From: Paenibacillus lutimineralis
GTDB lineage: Bacteria > Bacillota > Bacilli > Paenibacillales > Paenibacillaceae
Direction of reading: 5' to 3'
Length of the DNA: 64,000 nucleotides
NCBI RefSeq assembly: GCF_003991425.1
Contig: NZ_CP034346.1
Span: 6,129,501 to 6,193,500 of the forward strand
The translations under genes and the position numbers were made by a program. The notes below the pieces were generated by a model that saw only the letters and a list, made by a program, of their open reading frames with translations, had not been told where the DNA came from and made no database searches. Positions 17,600-25,818 of this stretch are shown here, piece after piece (the stretch's first letter is position 1; every line of letters begins with the position of its first letter).

Positions 17600-18511
17600 A
17601 TGACTCTGTCACTTACAGGTTTTGTCGATCGTGTTACTGAGCAAGGATTGAACGTATTGTCCACGCGTGTGCTTCAACATGGAGAGTTCGCTGCACAGTG
17701 GGATCTGACCATAGATGAGCGACGTATTCAGCACTCTATCAGCAAATCCTTCACTTGTATGGCGGTAGGACTAGCGATCGCCGAAGGGAAGCTGTCATTA
17801 CATACGAAGTTGAATGAATTTTTCCCGCAATATGTCATTGAAGACGCTAATATAGAGCCGGCCATGCGCCCTGGCGATCTAACCCTGTATGACCTGCTCC
17901 GCATGACTTCTGGACATGACAACCCCCCGCTTACCGCACCGGAGAGGGCTAGTCTTAAGGAGAAGGATTGGGTGAAATACTATATGTCCTTGCCTCTGGA
18001 CAGAGCTCCAGGGGAGCTGTTCACCTATAGCAGTGGAGATACTTTTATCATCTCGGCATTAATCCAGGCTGCCACAGGACAGACCGTACAGGAATATCTG
18101 ACCCCTCGCTTGTTCGAGCCGTTGGGGATTCATCATGCATACTGGGAGACCTCCCCGCTCGGCATTACGCTCGGATGTGCTGGATTGGTCATTAACAACG
18201 AGGAGCTTAGCCGCTTTGGGCAATTTTTGCTGCAGAGGGGCATGTGGGAGGGCAAGCAGCTAGTGCCTGCGGAGTGGATTGACTTTGCAACGCGCAAGCA
18301 GATCGACAACCAGGGTAGCGTAGATTGGAACCAAGGCTACGGATGCCAATTCTGGATGTGTACCCATGACGCCTACCGCGCCGATGGAGCCTATGGTCAG
18401 TTCTGCATCGTATTGTCCGATAAGGACGCTGTCATTGCCATCAACAGCCAGGAAGATCATATGCAAGAGATTTTGGATATCGTGTGGGCTGAAATTTTGC
18501 CACAATTATAG
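17600..18511 (+). CDS. serine hydrolase, beta-lactamase/class C family
   Basis: A 303-residue protein of the beta-lactamase-like serine hydrolase family. The nucleophile motif S-x-x-K is in HSISKSFT near residue 51, and the second motif Y-x-S is in FTYSSGD near 140. No signal peptide is visible, so an intracellular esterase or peptidase role is likelier than antibiotic resistance. It is divergent from the oligosaccharide operon and appears to be under the same LacI-type operator, linking it to that pathway; its substrate is unknown. Confidence 0.82.
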   Translation: MTLSLTGFVDRVTEQGLNVLSTRVLQHGEFAAQWDLTIDERRIQHSISKSFTCMAVGLAIAEGKLSLHTKLNEFFPQYVIEDANIEPAMRPGDLTLYDLLRMTSGHDNPPLTAPERASLKEKDWVKYYMSLPLDRAPGELFTYSSGDTFIISALIQAATGQTVQEYLTPRLFEPLGIHHAYWETSPLGITLGCAGLVINNEELSRFGQFLLQRGMWEGKQLVPAEWIDFATRKQIDNQGSVDWNQGYGCQFWMCTHDAYRADGAYGQFCIVLSDKDAVIAINSQEDHMQEILDIVWAEILPQL

Positions 18512-18517
18512 AGGAGC

Positions 18518-18592
18518 CCGCTTTTGATCATGAAGTAACACTGAGAGCTTATTCAAGATCGAATCTTGATTCAGCCGGGCCTTCTGGTGCTC
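18518..18592 (-). repeat. dispersed repeat, copy 4 (truncated)
   Basis: Carries CGCTTTTGATCATGAAGTAA, a reduced middle block, TCGAATCTTGATTCAGCCGG and GCCTTCTGGTGCTC in the orientation of copy 2, then stops. About half of the element is missing. It begins just after the serine hydrolase stop codon. Confidence 0.65.
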
Positions 18593-18707
18593 TGTAATTT
18601 TGCTGAATAACTTTACATCGAAAACTGCCATAATATGCGTGTTAAGGACTGTCCCGAGGACAAAAATCATGCGAGTCCAATCGAAATATTATGGAGGGTG
18701 TTAGACC

Positions 18708-18887
18708 ATGTTAGAGGATATTAATAGCAATTATGACTGCTCTCAATCGGGAGATGATCTTCATCAACTGATACAAGAGCTTGAATCCCTGCGCGGACAA
18801 GGCGCAGCGAGCAAGGATATTCAAGAACACATTCATCGTCTTGAGAACCAAATCTCATTTATCAGGAACAAATGCGATATTCCATAA
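18708..18887 (+). CDS. small protein of unknown function, 59 residues
   Basis: An ATG preceded by GGAGGGTG opens a 59-codon frame closed by its own terminator. The product is acidic and helical, with a heptad-like segment (LHQLIQELESLRGQG) and a second helix (IQEHIHRLENQISFIRNKC), so a helical hairpin or coiled coil is likely. Two cysteines (11 and 56) are present. It is not recognised as any known family; a Spo0E-like phosphatase was considered, but the SQxLD motif is absent. Confidence 0.65.
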   Translation: MLEDINSNYDCSQSGDDLHQLIQELESLRGQGAASKDIQEHIHRLENQISFIRNKCDIP

Positions 18888-18896
18888 TGCATCATT

Positions 18897-18933
18897 AAGG
18901 ACCCGGGAACTTCCGAGGTCCTTTCTCGTTTTA
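18897..18933 (+). terminator. terminator of the 59-residue protein gene
   Basis: AAGGACC pairs with GGTCCTT across a 13-base insert, followed by a T-rich tail (CTCGTTTTAT). Confidence 0.7.
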
Positions 18934-19064
18934 TCTGAGCTAGGTTCCACTTATTTGAATGTATATATTTGACCATCAAAGCGCATTTTTCAACTAGCTG
19001 GATCACTTGAACTGTGATATTCTCTCTCTTATTCATACATCATTCATGGATTAGGGAGGGCATT

Positions 19065-20309
19065 TTGATTACGTCATCAAAAGCTTCAAAGCGCAATTAC
19101 ATATTCCAGGTGCTGACTGTATTTATCGGTTTTCTTGTATTCGGTTTCTCTGAGAACGTTAAGGGCCCAGCCATTCCACGAATTCAGACTAATTTCGGTC
19201 TGGACGAGATGCAGATTGGAACGCTGCTGTCGCTGAATTCACTCGGCTACTTATTAGCCTGTTCATTTACCGCCATCCTGGTACGTAAATGGGGCGTCAA
19301 ATGTGTAACATTAATCTCTTTTGGCTCGATGGTTGCCTCCGGAATTTTCATATTCCTGTCCCAGAGCTATCCTGCGTTAACCGGCTCCTATTTCTTCATG
19401 TACCTCGGCAACGGGATGCTGGAGATCGCGCTAGCCGTGCTGGGCGCGCAGATCTTTGTCAAAAATACCGGTACAATGATGAACTTATCGCATTTCTTCT
19501 ACGGCTTAAGTTCAACGGTCGCCCCGATGCTGGCATCCGGCTTGATGACGGTCACTCTGTTCGGACACACGCTGGATTGGAGAGGCATGTATTTGGTCGT
19601 GTTGTCCTTATGTCTTATCCCGATGATCCCGGCCCTGCTTGGACGATTTCCGGACCAGAACGATTCGGGGGAAGAACGCACGCCGATCAAGGCATTTCTG
19701 CGCGACCCGGTCATGTGGCTGCTCGTCACCATTTTGTCCTTTGGCGTCGTATCCGAATTGGCCGTAGGCGGATGGCTCGTTAACTTCCTGGAGAAGGCCT
19801 ATCACTGGGATACGACCGCAGCCGCAGGGATGCTCTCCGGCTTCTTCCTATGCTTCACCGTGGCGCGTCTGCTCGTAGGCCCCATTGTTGACCGGATCGG
19901 ATTCACGTTATCTTTAATTATTCTGGCGGCCTTCGCAGGAGTATGCACCTTCGCTGCCATCCTGGTCGGCGAGCCAGGAGCGGTTCTGTTCGCGATTGCT
20001 GGGATTGGTATCGCTCCGGTATATCCGACCATCATGGCGCTGATCGCCAAGCGATACCGCAGTAACAGCGACACTGCCATTACCTTCATCGTCACGCTGA
20101 TGGGCGTCGGCAGTGTCATCGGCAACTATCTGATCGGTGCGATTACCGACGGGATCAAACGGCTGTTCATGACCAGCCAAGGCTCAGAGCTCGGCTTACT
20201 ACGCGGACTGCAGGCCGGATACAGCTTTATCGCTCTGTGTGCGATTATCTGCTCGTTGGCCAGCCTCGTCCTATATCGCCATTTGAAGCGAAGAAACGAG
20301 TTGCTCTAA
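19065..20309 (+). CDS. MFS transporter, fucose-permease-like
   Basis: A 414-residue transporter with about twelve membrane segments. The start is TTG at 19065, four bases after GGGAGGG; an upstream in-frame ATG at 19014 lacks a ribosome site. FGFSENVKGPAIPRIQTNFGL in the first segment and the SHFFYGLSSTVAPML block resemble the FucP-like (FHS) branch used for sugars. The gene stands alone between a small-protein gene and a convergent GH65 phosphorylase. Sugar uptake linked to that phosphorylase is possible but unproven. Confidence 0.8.
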   Translation: MITSSKASKRNYIFQVLTVFIGFLVFGFSENVKGPAIPRIQTNFGLDEMQIGTLLSLNSLGYLLACSFTAILVRKWGVKCVTLISFGSMVASGIFIFLSQSYPALTGSYFFMYLGNGMLEIALAVLGAQIFVKNTGTMMNLSHFFYGLSSTVAPMLASGLMTVTLFGHTLDWRGMYLVVLSLCLIPMIPALLGRFPDQNDSGEERTPIKAFLRDPVMWLLVTILSFGVVSELAVGGWLVNFLEKAYHWDTTAAAGMLSGFFLCFTVARLLVGPIVDRIGFTLSLIILAAFAGVCTFAAILVGEPGAVLFAIAGIGIAPVYPTIMALIAKRYRSNSDTAITFIVTLMGVGSVIGNYLIGAITDGIKRLFMTSQGSELGLLRGLQAGYSFIALCAIICSLASLVLYRHLKRRNELL

Positions 20310-20310
20310 A

Positions 20311-20330
20311 ACAGGATTTTTGAACACGCA
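20311..20330 (-). repeat. end fragment of the dispersed repeat
   Basis: Only the terminal piece TTTTTGAACACGC is left, matching the right end of copy 2. It begins two bases after the MFS stop codon. Confidence 0.5.
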
Positions 20331-20402
20331 ATGTAATAACGGGATGGAGAAAATGGGCATCTGTTGGCCCATATACTTCTTCCCTTATTGAATAGGAAAT
20401 AG

Positions 20403-20429
20403 AAATAGCTGCATCTCTGCAGCTATTTT
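20403..20429 (+). terminator. terminator downstream of the MFS gene
   Basis: AAATAGCTGC and GCAGCTATTT form a perfect 10-base stem with a 6-base loop, followed by TG and a short T run. Confidence 0.7.
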
Positions 20430-20464
20430 GTATGTTTTAGACCCGATATGAAATTGATCGCGCA

Positions 20465-20650
20465 AATAAGTGTATAACCTACACTTAAAATCTACAGCGA
20501 AGGGATCTTAACTAAATTAGTTGTACAAAGTACACTTAAATTAGCGGATGTTCGAAGAATCCGTGAAAGTAGAAATTTTAAGTGTATATTTTGCAGTTAA
20601 ATCCTGAGTTACGCCGATTCTTACTCATTTAGTTGTACTACTTACACTTA
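20465..20650. repeat. array of four short inverted-repeat units, GTAC/ACTTA family
   Basis: Units at 20468-20486 (AAGTGTA-N5-TACACTT), 20519-20537 (AGTTGTAC-N3-GTACACTT), about 20580-20600 (AAGTGTA...GCAGTT) and about 20631-20649 (AGTTGTA-N5-TACACTTA). The second and fourth are direct repeats of roughly 35 bases, each preceded by a GATCTTAACT-like block, and the third is inverted. The array fills the gap between the convergent MFS and GH65 genes and contains no gene. Confidence 0.65.
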
Positions 20651-20707
20651 GGTAAGATACGAGCGGAATTCCCTTTACCGTTCATCGGTTCCCATTTAAT
20701 AAAATGA

Positions 20708-22990
20708 CTACCGAAGCGCCTTCTTCACCGATTGTCCTGGCTCCAGTCTTACTTCCTCGTCATAAAGCTTAATCGCGATAGCCTCTCCTTCGACAAGTTC
20801 AAGCATTACACTATCTTTGCCAATCGATACACCGATGAGGCGACCACGGAAATTAAGGCGGAAAGCATATTTCTGCCAATCCTGCGGAATCGCTGGTGCG
20901 AGTGAAAGGCCGCTCTCCTTCAGACGCATACCGGCAAAGCCATATACAATCGACATCCACGTGCCGCCCATGTTCGCCATATGCAGGCCATCCTTTGTAT
21001 TGCCATGCGTATTGTCCAGATCCAGACGCGCGGTCTCGATAAAGTACTCATACGCCTTCTCCACATTGCCGATTTTCGACGCCATAATGCTGAAGATACA
21101 GGAGGACAAGGAAGAATCATGCGTCGTGATTCCTTCATAGTAGTCGTATGAACGCTCGATAGTCTCTTCGCTCTGTTCATCCTCGAGCAGGAAGTGAGCC
21201 AGCACCGTATCTGCCTGTTTACACACTTGATAGCGGTAAATGGTCAACGGATGATAGTGCAGCAACAACGGATACTTCTCCTTCGGCGTGTTGTCGAAGT
21301 CCCATACCGCCTTGCGTAGGAACGTATCATCCTGCGGATTTATACCCAGTGCTTCATCATATGGCAGCAACATAGCATCAGCAGCCTTCTCCCAAGCCGT
21401 AATCTCCTCTTCAGTAATTCCGAGACGGACACAGAGCGCCTTAAAGCCGGCAGGATTATAATCTTTTAGAATCGCACAGCTCTTGGCCGCCCACTTCAGG
21501 TTATGCTTGGCCATCACATTTGTGTAATAGTTGTTGTTCACGCAGCAGGTGTATTCATCCGGTCCGGTCACCTCGTCGATATGGAAGGCACCGTTATAAT
21601 AATGGCCAATCTCAGCCCATAGGCGGGCGGTCTCAATCAGCACCTCTGCGCCATTGGACAGAAGGAAGCCTTTGTCCTGCTCAGCAAGATAATACTGAAT
21701 ATAGCTGTATGCGATATCCGCACTAATATGATATTGCGCCGTTCCCGACGGGAAGAACGAGGAGCACTCTGTGCCCGCAATTGTGCGCCATGGGAATAAC
21801 GCGCCCTGCTTATGCCCCATCTCACGCGCTCTGGCTCTGGCCTGATCGAGTGAAGAATAACGATACAGCAACAGTTGACGGGCAATCTCCGGTTGTGTCA
21901 TCAGGAATACCGGGAACATGTAAATTTCCGTATCCCAGAAATAATGGCCCTCATAGCCTTCACCGCTTAAGCCTTTGGCAGAAATATTGCTGTGCTCATC
22001 CCGGCCCGCCGATTGCAGCAGTTGGAACAGGTTGAAGCGGATTCCTTCCTGCAGCTGCGCATCATTCTCGATCACCACATCTGCGGATTTCCAATATTCC
22101 TGCAAATATGCCGTCTGTTCAGCTAGCAGTTGCTCAAAGGATAGCTCCTTCAGACTTTCCTGCAGCCGGGTCCCTTGTTCGACAATCGCCTCGCCATGGC
22201 GGAGGCTGTCTGTGTACAGGTTATACTTCGTCAGAGTTACCGCTTCTTCCAAAGTGAAGGAAGCTGTGTAAGTCACTTGGCCCTCATCAGCCTGCAATTG
22301 AACATCGGCATTGGTGCTCAGATCATGACGGGTTACGCAAGCCGCACGCAGCTTGGATACAAACGTCTCATCAACGACATAGCCCATATCGCCTTGAACA
22401 TCCGTATCGATGACCTTCATCCTTTCGGCATGTCCGGCACCAACGCGGGGATCATTGGCATTGGTATAATTCGTCACTTTACCGTTCACGGTCGAGACGA
22501 TTCTCACCGGGCCATTATAATTTACTGGCTCGATCCGTACCTGAATTGCAAACAATTCCCGGTGAGTAAAGGATACGAGACGGCGGAAAGTCAGCTTGAT
22601 CTCTTTGCCATCTGGTGATCTCCACTGCACCATTCTCTCCGCGTAGCCTCTATCCATATGCAGACTGCGTTCATGAGCTGTAACCGTTCCTTGATCAAGA
22701 CGGAACGGTTCCTCTTCATCACCCAAATAGATCAGAATCGTCTGAGCATCGATATTGTTAACAAGCTTCTGTTGTGTATCAGGAAAGGCGAACAATTTCT
22801 CGCCGTAAGGAATTTCAATGACATCGTGAAAAGCATTCAGATAAGTACCACGAATCGTAGACATATCTGCTCCATAACCTTCTTCAAAGTTGCCGCGCAC
22901 TCCCAAGTAACCGTTACCAAGTGCAAAAATACTTTCCATATTGAGCAAAACTTGCTGTGACAGTTCAGCGTTTGATATTTTCCAGGTCAT
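20708..22990 (-). CDS. GH65 family alpha-disaccharide phosphorylase (maltose/kojibiose/trehalose type)
   Basis: A 760-residue cytoplasmic enzyme that would split an alpha-linked glucose disaccharide with phosphate to beta-glucose 1-phosphate and a sugar. The N-terminal domain starts with NMESIFALGNGYLGVRGN, typical of GH65. The barrel has HYFWDTEIYMFP near residue 340, the KQGALFPWRT block near 391 and the catalytic acid Glu in VTGPDEYT near 475. The C-terminal jelly-roll ends in a short RLEPGQSV strand. GGAGGAAGGG precedes the ATG. The substrate cannot be assigned between maltose, kojibiose, nigerose and trehalose. It is divergent from an AraC-type regulator; no beta-phosphoglucomutase gene is adjacent. 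Confidence 0.88.
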   Translation of the reverse strand: MTWKISNAELSQQVLLNMESIFALGNGYLGVRGNFEEGYGADMSTIRGTYLNAFHDVIEIPYGEKLFAFPDTQQKLVNNIDAQTILIYLGDEEEPFRLDQGTVTAHERSLHMDRGYAERMVQWRSPDGKEIKLTFRRLVSFTHRELFAIQVRIEPVNYNGPVRIVSTVNGKVTNYTNANDPRVGAGHAERMKVIDTDVQGDMGYVVDETFVSKLRAACVTRHDLSTNADVQLQADEGQVTYTASFTLEEAVTLTKYNLYTDSLRHGEAIVEQGTRLQESLKELSFEQLLAEQTAYLQEYWKSADVVIENDAQLQEGIRFNLFQLLQSAGRDEHSNISAKGLSGEGYEGHYFWDTEIYMFPVFLMTQPEIARQLLLYRYSSLDQARARAREMGHKQGALFPWRTIAGTECSSFFPSGTAQYHISADIAYSYIQYYLAEQDKGFLLSNGAEVLIETARLWAEIGHYYNGAFHIDEVTGPDEYTCCVNNNYYTNVMAKHNLKWAAKSCAILKDYNPAGFKALCVRLGITEEEITAWEKAADAMLLPYDEALGINPQDDTFLRKAVWDFDNTPKEKYPLLLHYHPLTIYRYQVCKQADTVLAHFLLEDEQSEETIERSYDYYEGITTHDSSLSSCIFSIMASKIGNVEKAYEYFIETARLDLDNTHGNTKDGLHMANMGGTWMSIVYGFAGMRLKESGLSLAPAIPQDWQKYAFRLNFRGRLIGVSIGKDSVMLELVEGEAIAIKLYDEEVRLEPGQSVKKALR

Positions 22991-23099
22991 GATCTGCCCT
23001 TCCTCCCTAACAGGTTATGCTTGAATTTTAGTGCGAAAAGAGGTTATGTTATACTAAAATATCAAGTTTTTTATCAATATTTTTAGGTGGTGGGAAATA

Positions 23100-23846
23100 A
23101 TGAACAAGTCCTCCCGTCCGGACAATCCGCCGTATTATGTATCATCCCGGATGCAGTATTTGCGCGACAATTTCATCCATCCCCCTTTCGATTATGAGCA
23201 TGAGCTGCTGGAAGCAATCCGCTTCGGCAATGAGCATAGAGCCATGGAAATGCTGCACAGAATCAATGAGCTAGAGGCCGCAGTTCTTGCCGCCTACCCG
23301 CTTCGTTCCAAGAAGAATGCCTTGATCGCTTCCTGCACTTTATTTACTCGCGCGATTATTAAGGGCGGTGTTGACCCGGAGGTCGCCTTCCATTTGAGCG
23401 ATACGGTGATATTGGAAATCGAGAAGATCGTGGATGTCGAGCGGCTCATTCATTTCGAATATGAAATGCTAGTGCAGTTCGTGGCGATGATCCGCTCTGA
23501 GAAAGCTGAACTGCCTTACTCACATATCGTGAATCTGGCGATTCGCTATATCCGCGAGCATATCTTCGAGGAACTGACCCTGCATAAGATTGCCGATGTT
23601 CTCAAGGTTCATCCCAGCTATTTGTCAGACCGCTTCAAACGGGAGACTGGCTCACCGCTCACCACGTTCATTAACCGTCGTAAGATCGAAGAATCCAAGC
23701 ACCTATTGATCCATACGAATCAATCGATCTCTGAAATTGCCTTTACGTTCAAATTCTGCAATCAGAGTTATTATACGCAGTTGTTCAAAAATTTCACCGG
23801 AATGACCCCAAGAAAATTCCGGATTAGCGGCGCAGAGAGAGGGTAG
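23100..23846 (+). CDS. AraC-family transcriptional regulator
   Basis: A 248-residue regulator. The N-terminal 150 residues are helical and lack a recognised cupin, similar to sensor domains in YSIRK-type AraC proteins. The C-terminal 100 residues carry two helix-turn-helix motifs (LTLHKIADVLKVHPSYLSDR and SISEIAFTFKFCNQSYYTQL) ending in the family F-x-G-M-T-P-R-K-F. It is divergent from the GH65 gene with a gap of 109 bases, so control of that gene is likely (inference). Confidence 0.87.
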   Translation: MNKSSRPDNPPYYVSSRMQYLRDNFIHPPFDYEHELLEAIRFGNEHRAMEMLHRINELEAAVLAAYPLRSKKNALIASCTLFTRAIIKGGVDPEVAFHLSDTVILEIEKIVDVERLIHFEYEMLVQFVAMIRSEKAELPYSHIVNLAIRYIREHIFEELTLHKIADVLKVHPSYLSDRFKRETGSPLTTFINRRKIEESKHLLIHTNQSISEIAFTFKFCNQSYYTQLFKNFTGMTPRKFRISGAERG

Positions 23847-23920
23847 TTAGCGTAGATGAGATAGATGAGCGCAATGGAGCGTAATGGAGTCTAAATGGGC
23901 AATCCACCATTCCTCGGATC

Positions 23921-24108
23921 TCTAACGAAACTATAAATCGTTATTTCCATAAAAACGAGGGGATATAGAATCTAACGAAACACCATATCGTTATTTGGGA
24001 GAAATATCGTACTTTTACCCCTTATTGACCCCAATAGCGATACCAAGTTTCGTTAAAATTTCTAACAGCCCATTTTGAGGCAAATAGCGAAACCCTGTTT
24101 CGTTAAAA
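23921..24108. repeat. array of four 26-base inverted-repeat units, AACGAAAC/TCGTTATT family
   Basis: Units at 23921-23946 and 23971-23996 read TCTAACGAAAC-N5-ATCGTTATTT. Units at 24033-24058 and 24083-24108 are the same motif on the other strand (AATAGCGA...GTTTCGTTAAAA). Each pair is spaced exactly 50 bases apart, and the two pairs face each other. The array lies between the convergent araC-type and rlmN genes and contains no gene. Confidence 0.7.
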
Positions 24109-24131
24109 GTCCGAGCGTAGTCAATATTAGC

Positions 24132-24173
24132 AAAAAAGCAGCCCTTCCTCTTCAGGAATTGGGCTGCTTTTTG
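24132..24173. terminator. bidirectional terminator between the repeat array and rlmN
   Basis: AAAAAAGCAGCCC and GGGCTGCTTTTT form the stem, with an inner TTCCT/AGGAA stem. A and T runs flank it on both sides, so it works on both strands. Confidence 0.85.
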
Positions 24174-24197
24174 TTCGTTTTTCGACCAAGTTATAGA

Positions 24198-25259
24198 TTA
24201 AGCCTGCTGCTTCATCTGCTTGCTTCTGAGCTGTCCACAAGCGGCATCAATGTCGGAGCCATGTTCCATCCGGACGCTGCAGCTAATGCCTTGCTTCTTC
24301 AGCTCGTCATAGAACTCAAGCACGGATTCTTTATCGCTGCGCTGATACTGGCTGTGCTCATCGACCGGATTGTAGGGAATCAAGTTCACATTGACATAGG
24401 ATCTGCGACTGTCCAATAGCTCAGTCAATTCCACAGCCTGCTCCCGGCCATCGTTCACATCCCGAAGCAAAATATACTCGATCGTAATCCTCTGATTCGT
24501 ACGCTCCAGATAATAGTCGATGGCTTCCATCAGCTTCTCGATCGGAATGCCGCGATTGATCTTCATGATCCGGGTCCGCAGTTCATTGTTCGGAGCATGT
24601 AGAGAGATTGCCAGATTGACACGCAGGTTGAGATCGGCAAACTCCTTAATTTTGTCCGCTAGACCGCTGGTTGAGACCGTAATATGTCTTGGTCCAATCG
24701 CCAGTCCCTTATGATCGGTCATCACCTTCAAGAAATTAACGACATTGTCGAAATTATCGAATGGTTCACCAATCCCCATAACTACGATATGGCTAACCAA
24801 TTCTCCGCGCTGCGCCTCATCCAGATAGAGCTGAACCTTCATAATCTGTTCGACAATCTCGCCGGTGGACAAGTCCCGGCTTTTCTTCAGCAATCCGCTC
24901 GCACAGAAACTGCAACCGATATTGCAGCCCACCTGGGTCGTTACACAGACGGACAGACCGAATTTATGTCTCATCAGCACCGTCTCGATCAGATTGCCGT
25001 CCTGTAATTTGAACAGAAATTTAACAGTGCCGTCCTTAGACTCTTGGCGAGTATGCTCGGTCATCGTCTGCATTGTCATATGGTCGCTTAGCAATTCTAC
25101 ACACGGAGCCGAAACATCCACCATTTCTGAAATACTCTTAACCCGCTTGCGATATAAGTTATCCCAGACGAACCCAGCTCTTGATCTCTTCTCACCATGA
25201 TCCTCGAGCCAATCTCCAAGTTGTTCTAATGTAAATCCATAAATGGATGTGTTATTCAT
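24198..25259 (-). CDS. rlmN: dual-specificity 23S rRNA / tRNA adenine-C2 methyltransferase RlmN family
   Basis: A 353-residue radical-SAM enzyme that methylates C2 of an adenine in 23S rRNA (A2503 in E. coli numbering). The N-terminal RNA-binding domain starts [13 protein letters not shown]. The radical-SAM cysteines are in CNIGCSFC near residue 118, after VCVTTQVG. The family blocks [18 protein letters not shown] and the terminal [11 protein letters not shown] (second catalytic Cys) are present, and IETVLMRH favours RlmN over Cfr. The start is the ATG at 25259, 6 bases after AGAGGA. The usual RlmN neighbours (prpC, prkC, rsmB) are absent, so this may be a second RlmN-like copy. Confidence 0.85.
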   Translation of the reverse strand: MNNTSIYGFTLEQLGDWLEDHGEKRSRAGFVWDNLYRKRVKSISEMVDVSAPCVELLSDHMTMQTMTEHTRQESKDGTVKFLFKLQDGNLIETVLMRHKFGLSVCVTTQVGCNIGCSFCASGLLKKSRDLSTGEIVEQIMKVQLYLDEAQRGELVSHIVVMGIGEPFDNFDNVVNFLKVMTDHKGLAIGPRHITVSTSGLADKIKEFADLNLRVNLAISLHAPNNELRTRIMKINRGIPIEKLMEAIDYYLERTNQRITIEYILLRDVNDGREQAVELTELLDSRRSYVNVNLIPYNPVDEHSQYQRSDKESVLEFYDELKKQGISCSVRMEHGSDIDAACGQLRSKQMKQQA

Positions 25260-25509
25260 GCCAGTTCCTCTTTTCAAAACTGTAAAATAGCCTCTCGTCT
25301 GTCACTCCGAAAAGGATGTAATCTGTACTATTGTCCCAAATTTTTAGTTTTAACACAAGAGCTAGGTCCCGCTTGCCAACACTTGCATCCGTCCGTTTTC
25401 CATAGTAATCCGTCATAACGTATATTCCGCTCCAATCCACGCCTTTTTTGGCAGAAAAGAGTTGACTATTCACCCTATTAGATTTATTTTTAATAGTAGA
25501 TAGATTCAT
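25252..25509 (-). CDS. hypothetical protein overlapping the rlmN start, 85 residues
   Basis: An 85-codon frame whose stop (TAA at 25252-25254) lies just inside rlmN, overlapping its ATG by eight bases, an arrangement typical of coupled translation. The product has a basic, polar N-terminus and a mixed core ([19 protein letters not shown], then [13 protein letters not shown]) and is not recognised. The ribosome site is weak (TTGGAAAA). The predicted promoter of the riboswitch transcript on the other strand lies inside its 5' end. It may be a genuine small gene or a leader frame. Confidence 0.4.
   Translation of the reverse strand: MNLSTIKNKSNRVNSQLFSAKKGVDWSGIYVMTDYYGKRTDASVGKRDLALVLKLKIWDNSTDYILFGVTDERLFYSFEKRNWHE
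25462..25490 (+). promoter_or_regulatory. promoter of the riboswitch-PPEP transcript
   Basis: TTGACT at 25462-25467 and TATTTT at 25485-25490 with a 17-base spacer. Transcription would start near 25497, about 45 bases before the first aptamer. Confidence 0.5.
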
Positions 25510-25540
25510 ATTTTTTCCAATTCTATCAATCTCTCAAATC

Positions 25541-25628
25541 GATCAAGGCAAACTCTTCGAAAGAAGGGGACGCAAAGCTATAGGGGCTTCGTGAGGATGA
25601 TTCCTTCACATGCCAGCCAGTTGCCGAT
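25541..25628 (+). ncRNA. cyclic-di-GMP-I (GEMM) riboswitch, first of two
   Basis: GGCAAAC, then CTTC-GAAA-GAAG with its GNRA tetraloop, then GGGACGCAAAGCTATAGGGG, a variable second hairpin, and the closing GCCAGCCAGTTGCCG that pairs with GGCAA of P1. This is the full GEMM-I consensus order. It is followed by a strong intrinsic terminator. The aptamer segment AAGAAGG (25561-25567) can alternatively pair with CCTTCTT of the terminator (25665-25671), which predicts that ligand binding favours termination. Confidence 0.93.
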
Positions 25629-25661
25629 ATAGAAGCTGTTGAGCGTAATCATCGCTTGAAC

Positions 25662-25693
25662 CGTCCTTCTTACTCGGTAAGAAGGATTTTTTT
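25662..25693 (+). terminator. intrinsic terminator, expression platform of the first riboswitch
   Basis: CCTTCTTAC and GTAAGAAGG form a perfect 9-base stem with a TCG loop, followed by A and seven T. It lies 37 bases after the aptamer. Confidence 0.9.
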
Positions 25694-25698
25694 GTTCT

Positions 25699-25729
25699 AT
25701 GAAAATTTGAACTATCTTGCTATTTTCAT
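25699..25729 (+). other. hairpin between the terminator and the second aptamer
   Basis: ATGAAAAT and ATTTTCAT are perfect 8-base arms around a 15-base loop. There is no T run after it. No clear promoter was found between the two aptamers, so both are probably on one transcript. Confidence 0.4.
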
Positions 25730-25735
25730 ATTGCT

Positions 25736-25816
25736 CAGGGCAAACCCTTCGAAAGACGGGGGCGCAAAGCTATAGGGGCTACAGCGGATCTACCGCCAGG
25801 CCAGCCAGCTGCCGAT
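25736..25816 (+). ncRNA. cyclic-di-GMP-I (GEMM) riboswitch, second of two
   Basis: The same consensus again: GGGCAAAC, CTTC-GAAA-GACG, GGGCGCAAAGCTATAGGGGC, variable hairpin, then GGCCAGCCAGCTGCCG. Spacing to the first aptamer is about 195 bases. The flank GCCGATATGGAAG resembles GCCGATATAGAAG after the first one, suggesting that the pair arose by duplication. No terminator with a T run follows it. Confidence 0.93.
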
Positions 25817-25818
25817 AT

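Noticed and set aside
17600..18511. Antibiotic-resistance beta-lactamase
   Set aside because: No signal peptide and the gene is tied to sugar operators; an esterase or peptidase role is more likely.
18708..18887. Spo0E-like phosphatase identity for the 59-residue protein
   Set aside because: The SQxLD signature is missing, although size and helical nature are similar.
23921..24108. Regularly spaced repeats that could be a CRISPR array
   Set aside because: Two units are on each strand, there are only four, and there are no cas genes; CRISPR repeats all share one orientation.
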